From Pseudomonadota bacterium (GTDB taxonomy: Bacteria; Pseudomonadota; Gammaproteobacteria; Steroidobacterales; Steroidobacteraceae), in NCBI GenBank assembly GCA_023391815.1, contig JAEWAF010000027.1:1-5441 (forward strand): 5,441 nt of DNA, read 5' to 3'. The translations under genes were made by a program, and so were the position numbers. Positions 1-5,441 of this stretch are shown piece by piece. Each line of letters opens with the position of its first letter. Positions within the stretch are counted from its first letter, which is position 1. The notes beneath the pieces were generated by a model. That model saw only the letters and a program-made list of their open reading frames with translations, had not been told where the DNA came from and ran no database searches.

Positions 1-125
1 GCCCCACCCGCCTTCGCCAGGACCTTCGTGATCGCCGCCGTCAGCGACGTCTTCCCATGATCCACATGGCCGATCGTGCCAATGTTGCAGTGCGGCTTCG
101 TCCGCTCAAACTTCGCCTTCGCCAT
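1..125 (-). CDS. tuf: Elongation factor Tu (EF-Tu), N-terminal fragment; 3' end lies beyond the left edge
   Basis: EF-Tu is the cytoplasmic GTPase that carries aminoacyl-tRNA to the ribosomal A site. Forty-one complete codons are visible, starting at the ATG at 123-125. The protein opens MAKAKFERTKPHCNIGTIGH. The G1/P-loop GHVDHGKT lies at residues 19-26 (bases 48-71) and is followed by SLTAAITKVLAKAGG. This start is typical of EF-Tu. It is not EF-G, whose N-terminus reads roughly RNIGIMAHIDAGKTTTTER. Serine instead of threonine just after GHVDHGKT is, as I recall, common in alphaproteobacteria. The rest of the G domain and domains 2 and 3 (roughly 355 residues) are outside the window. The gene lies 26 bases after rpsG with no promoter or terminator between, so cotranscription with rpsL-rpsG is expected. 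Many alphaproteobacteria carry two tuf copies, and whether this is one of two cannot be told here. Identity is very secure. Confidence 0.97.
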   Translation of the reverse strand, partial: MAKAKFERTKPHCNIGTIGHVDHGKTSLTAAITKVLAKAGG

Positions 126-133
126 CGTCGTAA

Positions 134-138
134 TTCCC
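134..138 (-). promoter_or_regulatory. Weak ribosome binding site of tuf
   Basis: The minus strand reads GGGAA, then 8 bases, then the tuf ATG. The match to the Shine-Dalgarno consensus is short, and it is the only purine-rich stretch in the 26-base gap. It overlaps one arm of the small palindrome CCCGATCGGG (136-145). For a protein as abundant as EF-Tu the site looks modest, so translational coupling to rpsG, whose stop is 26 bases upstream, may help. That last point is inference. Confidence 0.5.
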
Positions 139-151
139 GATCGGGGGTTGC

Positions 152-628
152 TTACCAGCGGTAGTGACTGAAGGCCTTGTTGGCTTCAGCCATCCGGTGC
201 GTGTCTTCGCGCTTCTTGACGGCCGAGCCGCGGTTGTTCGCCGCGTCCATCAGCTCCGCCGAGAGGCGTTCCTCCATCGTCTGCTCACCGCGCTTGCGGG
301 CAGCGTCAATGAGCCAGCGGATTGCCAGCGCCTGGCGCCGCTCCGGCCGGACCTCGACGGGCACCTGGTAGGTCGCGCCGCCGACCCGCCGGCTGCGGAC
401 TTCCACCGCCGGCTTCACATTGTCCATCGCCTCATGGAAGAGGCGCAGCGGATCGCCGTTCTGCCCGACGCGCCGCTTCAGCGTATCCATGGCAGCATAG
501 ACGATACCTTCGGCCGTGCTCTTCTTACCGTCGTACATCAGCACGTTCATAAAACGGCTGAGGACGAGGTCGCCGAACTTCGGGTCCGGCAGCACTTCCC
601 GCTTTTCAGCGCGGTGGCGGCGCGACAT
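152..628 (-). CDS. rpsG: 30S ribosomal protein S7
   Basis: S7 is a primary assembly protein of the 30S subunit. It binds the 3' major domain of 16S rRNA, nucleates the head, and its beta-hairpin lines the E site. The 158-residue product is close to the usual bacterial length of about 156. The basic N-terminus MSRRHRAEKREVLPDPKFGD is canonical. The family signature region runs over about residues 20-46 and includes GKKSTAEGIVYAA. The rRNA- and tRNA-contacting beta-hairpin is at about residues 76-99 (VEVRSRRVGGATYQVPVEVR). The protein ends MAEANKAFSHYRW, as in alphaproteobacterial S7. The ATG at 626-628 is supported by an AAGGAA site 7 bases upstream, and the stop is TAA at 152-154. The gene starts 11 bases after the rpsL stop and ends 26 bases before tuf, so it is the middle gene of one transcript. 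The reading frame is intact. Confidence 0.98.
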   Translation of the reverse strand: MSRRHRAEKREVLPDPKFGDLVLSRFMNVLMYDGKKSTAEGIVYAAMDTLKRRVGQNGDPLRLFHEAMDNVKPAVEVRSRRVGGATYQVPVEVRPERRQALAIRWLIDAARKRGEQTMEERLSAELMDAANNRGSAVKKREDTHRMAEANKAFSHYRW

Positions 629-635
629 CGCGTAA

Positions 636-641
636 TTCCTT
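636..641 (-). promoter_or_regulatory. Ribosome binding site of rpsG, overlapping the rpsL stop codon
   Basis: AAGGAA on the minus strand lies 7 bases before the rpsG ATG. Its first two bases belong to the rpsL TAA stop (640-642). A ribosome terminating on rpsL therefore sits on the rpsG start region, an arrangement that favours translational coupling of S12 and S7. The overlap is seen directly; coupling is inferred. Confidence 0.75.
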
Positions 642-1011
642 ACTTAGGCCGCTTGGCGCCGTACAGCGAACGGCGCTGGCGACGCTTGGCAATGCCCTGG
701 GTATCGAGCACGCCGCGCAGGATGTGGTAGCGGACGCCCGGAAGATCCTTCACGCGGCCGCCGCGGATCAGGACCACGGAGTGCTCCTGAAGATTGTGGC
801 CCTCACCGGGGATGTAGCTCACCACTTCGTAGCCGTTCGTCAGGCGCACCTTGGCGACCTTGCGCAGCGCCGAGTTCGGCTTCTTCGGCGTGGTGGTGTA
901 GACGCGCGTGCAAACGCCGCGCTTCTGCGGGCAGCCCTGCAGGGCTGGCACCTTGTTCCGGCCCGTCCGTGGCTCCCGCCCCTGGGCGATGAGCTGGTTG
1001 ATCGTCGGCAT
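640..1011 (-). CDS. rpsL: 30S ribosomal protein S12
   Basis: S12 sits at the decoding centre of the 30S subunit, contacts 16S rRNA helices 18, 27 and 44, and governs accuracy and streptomycin response. The 123-residue product matches the usual alphaproteobacterial length. It begins MPTINQLIAQGREP, contains CPQKRGVCTRVYTTTPKKPN at residues 27-46 and GEGHNLQEHSVVLIRGGRVK at residues 69-88, and ends LYGAKRPK. The streptomycin-linked lysines K43 (codon 883-885) and K88 (748-750) are both wild type, so S12 itself gives no sign of streptomycin resistance. D89 (745-747), the aspartate methylthiolated by RimO in E. coli, is present. The start is the ATG at 1009-1011. The frame stays open further upstream to a TTG at 1171-1173, but that extension has no family counterpart. 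It is the first gene of the rpsL-rpsG-tuf transcript. An adjacent promoter and long leader lie upstream, separate from rpoC. Confidence 0.98.
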   Translation of the reverse strand: MPTINQLIAQGREPRTGRNKVPALQGCPQKRGVCTRVYTTTPKKPNSALRKVAKVRLTNGYEVVSYIPGEGHNLQEHSVVLIRGGRVKDLPGVRYHILRGVLDTQGIAKRRQRRSLYGAKRPK

Positions 1012-1015
1012 GACG

Positions 1016-1021
1016 CCCCTT
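1016..1021 (-). promoter_or_regulatory. Ribosome binding site that fixes the rpsL start
   Basis: AAGGGG on the minus strand lies 4 bases before the ATG at 1009-1011. Together with the conserved MPTINQL start it selects this codon over the longer open frame beginning at 1173. The match to AGGAGG is partial and the spacing is on the short side. Confidence 0.55.
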
Positions 1022-1063
1022 CGAAACCTGTCCGCAAGCCCTACCCCCGCAAACGCCCGGAAA

Positions 1064-1097
1064 CCCGCACAGGCGCGCTTCAGCGCGCCCCAGCGGG
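1064..1097 (-). promoter_or_regulatory. Two-tier hairpin in the rpsL leader, possible attenuator or autoregulatory element
   Basis: The RNA would fold as an outer 5-bp stem (CCCGC at 1093-1097 with GCGGG at 1064-1068), a symmetric 3x3 internal loop (TGG against TGT), and a perfect 7-bp inner stem (GGCGCGC at 1083-1089 with GCGCGCC at 1072-1078) closed by a TGAA tetraloop. It is followed by TTTCC, so the U-run is only three bases, weak for an intrinsic terminator. The structure ends 52 bases before the rpsL start. Pairing is read directly from the sequence; function is inferred. Confidence 0.45.
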
Positions 1098-1224
1098 ACC
1101 CGAACCGACCTTCGGCCTCAGCCCACCGGAACTTCCCGGTGCGGCGGCGCCGATGGCGCAGTGGTATGACCAAACAACGGCGGGGCCCTGCGCCGCGAAG
1201 CGCCCGGCCCTGCCAAGGGGCCGC

Positions 1225-1253
1225 TATCTACGCCCCGCTTACGACCGAGTCAA
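1225..1253 (-). promoter_or_regulatory. Housekeeping-type promoter for rpsL-rpsG-tuf
   Basis: On the minus strand the -35 box TTGACT (1248-1253), preceded by C to give the CTTGAC form common in alphaproteobacteria, is separated by exactly 17 bases (1231-1247) from the -10 box TAGATA (1225-1230). The -35 matches the first five consensus positions, and the -10 keeps the key T, A and final A-rich pattern only partly. The predicted start is near 1218. The promoter begins 22 bases after the hairpin that ends rpoC, exactly where the next operon should begin, which strengthens the call. Confidence 0.75.
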
Positions 1254-1265
1254 GCGAAGCGGCAG

Positions 1266-1309
1266 CAGGAAACGAGAAAGGGCCGGACCCTTTCGGATCC
1301 GGCCCTTTC
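1266..1309 (-). terminator. Intrinsic terminator after rpoC
   Basis: A perfect 12-bp stem joins GAAAGGGCCGGA (1298-1309 on the minus strand) to TCCGGCCCTTTC (1276-1287) around a 10-base loop (1288-1297). It starts 20 bases after the rpoC stop. The following bases, CTCGTTTCC, are pyrimidine-rich but not a clean T-run, so efficiency may depend on the very stable stem or on other factors. The loop contains a second GAAAGGG copy that could form a competing 7-bp stem with the same CCCTTTC. Most likely it ends the rpoBC transcript before the str promoter. Confidence 0.75.
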
Positions 1310-1329
1310 CAGGGAAAATTCAGCAGCCG

Positions 1330-5441
<4,112 letters not shown>

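Larger units (their letters stand above)
1012..1218 (-). other. Predicted 5' leader (untranslated region) of the rpsL-rpsG-tuf transcript
   Basis: If transcription starts about 7 bases after the TAGATA box, near 1218, the mRNA has about 207 nt before the rpsL ATG, long for a ribosomal protein gene. There is no ATG on this strand within it. Besides the large hairpin at 1064-1097, the leader can form GGCCC/GGGCC (1218-1222 with 1206-1210, at the very 5' end), CGGCG/CGCCG (1191-1195 with 1178-1182) and ACCGG/CCGGT around a 6-nt loop (1136-1140 with 1125-1129). In DNA this rich in G and C some hairpins arise by chance. I see no riboswitch class I can name. A role in ribosomal-protein feedback or attenuation is possible but unproven. 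Confidence 0.55.

Noticed and set aside
136..145. Perfect palindrome CCCGATCGGG before tuf, considered as an operator
   Set aside because: Ten bases is short enough to occur by chance in GC-rich DNA, there is no second copy and no promoter beside it, and it lies inside an operon. The hairpin it could form would have only about 3 bp.
1072..1089. Leader hairpin considered as a full intrinsic terminator
   Set aside because: Only three T's follow the outer stem and none follow the inner one directly, and a constitutive terminator here would silence essential rpsL. It is kept only as a possible regulatory hairpin.
640..1173. Longer rpsL form starting at TTG 1171-1173, adding 54 N-terminal residues
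   Set aside because: S12 proteins begin at MPTINQL, there is an RBS before that ATG, and the extension is arginine-rich leader sequence with no family match. The open frame is most simply explained by the scarcity of stop codons in GC-rich DNA.

Overview
The window is a GC-rich stretch of bacterial chromosome. Every supported gene lies on the minus strand. The proteins point to an alphaproteobacterium, most likely of the Acetobacteraceae (Roseomonas-like). Evidence for this is the S12 N-terminus (MPTINQLIAQGREP), the S7 C-terminus (AFSHYRW), the EF-Tu N-terminus with GHVDHGKTSL, and an RpoC whose trigger loop carries a large insert. The family-level call is inference from remembered homologues, not a search.

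Reading in the direction of transcription (right to left), the window opens inside rpoC, the beta' subunit of RNA polymerase. It lacks only about 16-18 N-terminal residues, which lie beyond base 5441, and its TAG stop is at 1330-1332. Next comes a 318-base gap. It holds a strong 12-bp terminator hairpin (1276-1309) and, 22 bases further on, a near-consensus sigma70-type promoter (TTGACT, 17-base spacer, TAGATA; 1225-1253). The rest is a predicted leader of about 207 nt with several hairpins. The leader feeds a compact translation operon: rpsL (S12, 640-1011), rpsG (S7, 152-628, 11 bases later) and the start of tuf (EF-Tu, 1-125, 26 bases later).

This is the classic junction between the rpoBC and str operons, and the genes supply the cores of transcription and translation. 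RpoC forms half of the polymerase active cleft. S12 guards the decoding centre, S7 nucleates the 30S head near the E site, and EF-Tu delivers aminoacyl-tRNA to the A site.

Two aspects depart from the textbook layout. First, fusA (EF-G), normally between rpsG and tuf, is absent, and only 26 bases separate the two genes. Second, the rpsL-rpsG spacer is too short for an E. coli-type S7 operator, while the rpsL leader is long and structured, so any feedback control may sit there instead. I see no mobile element, CRISPR array, tRNA or rRNA, and no undescribed multi-gene system. This is a core housekeeping region.
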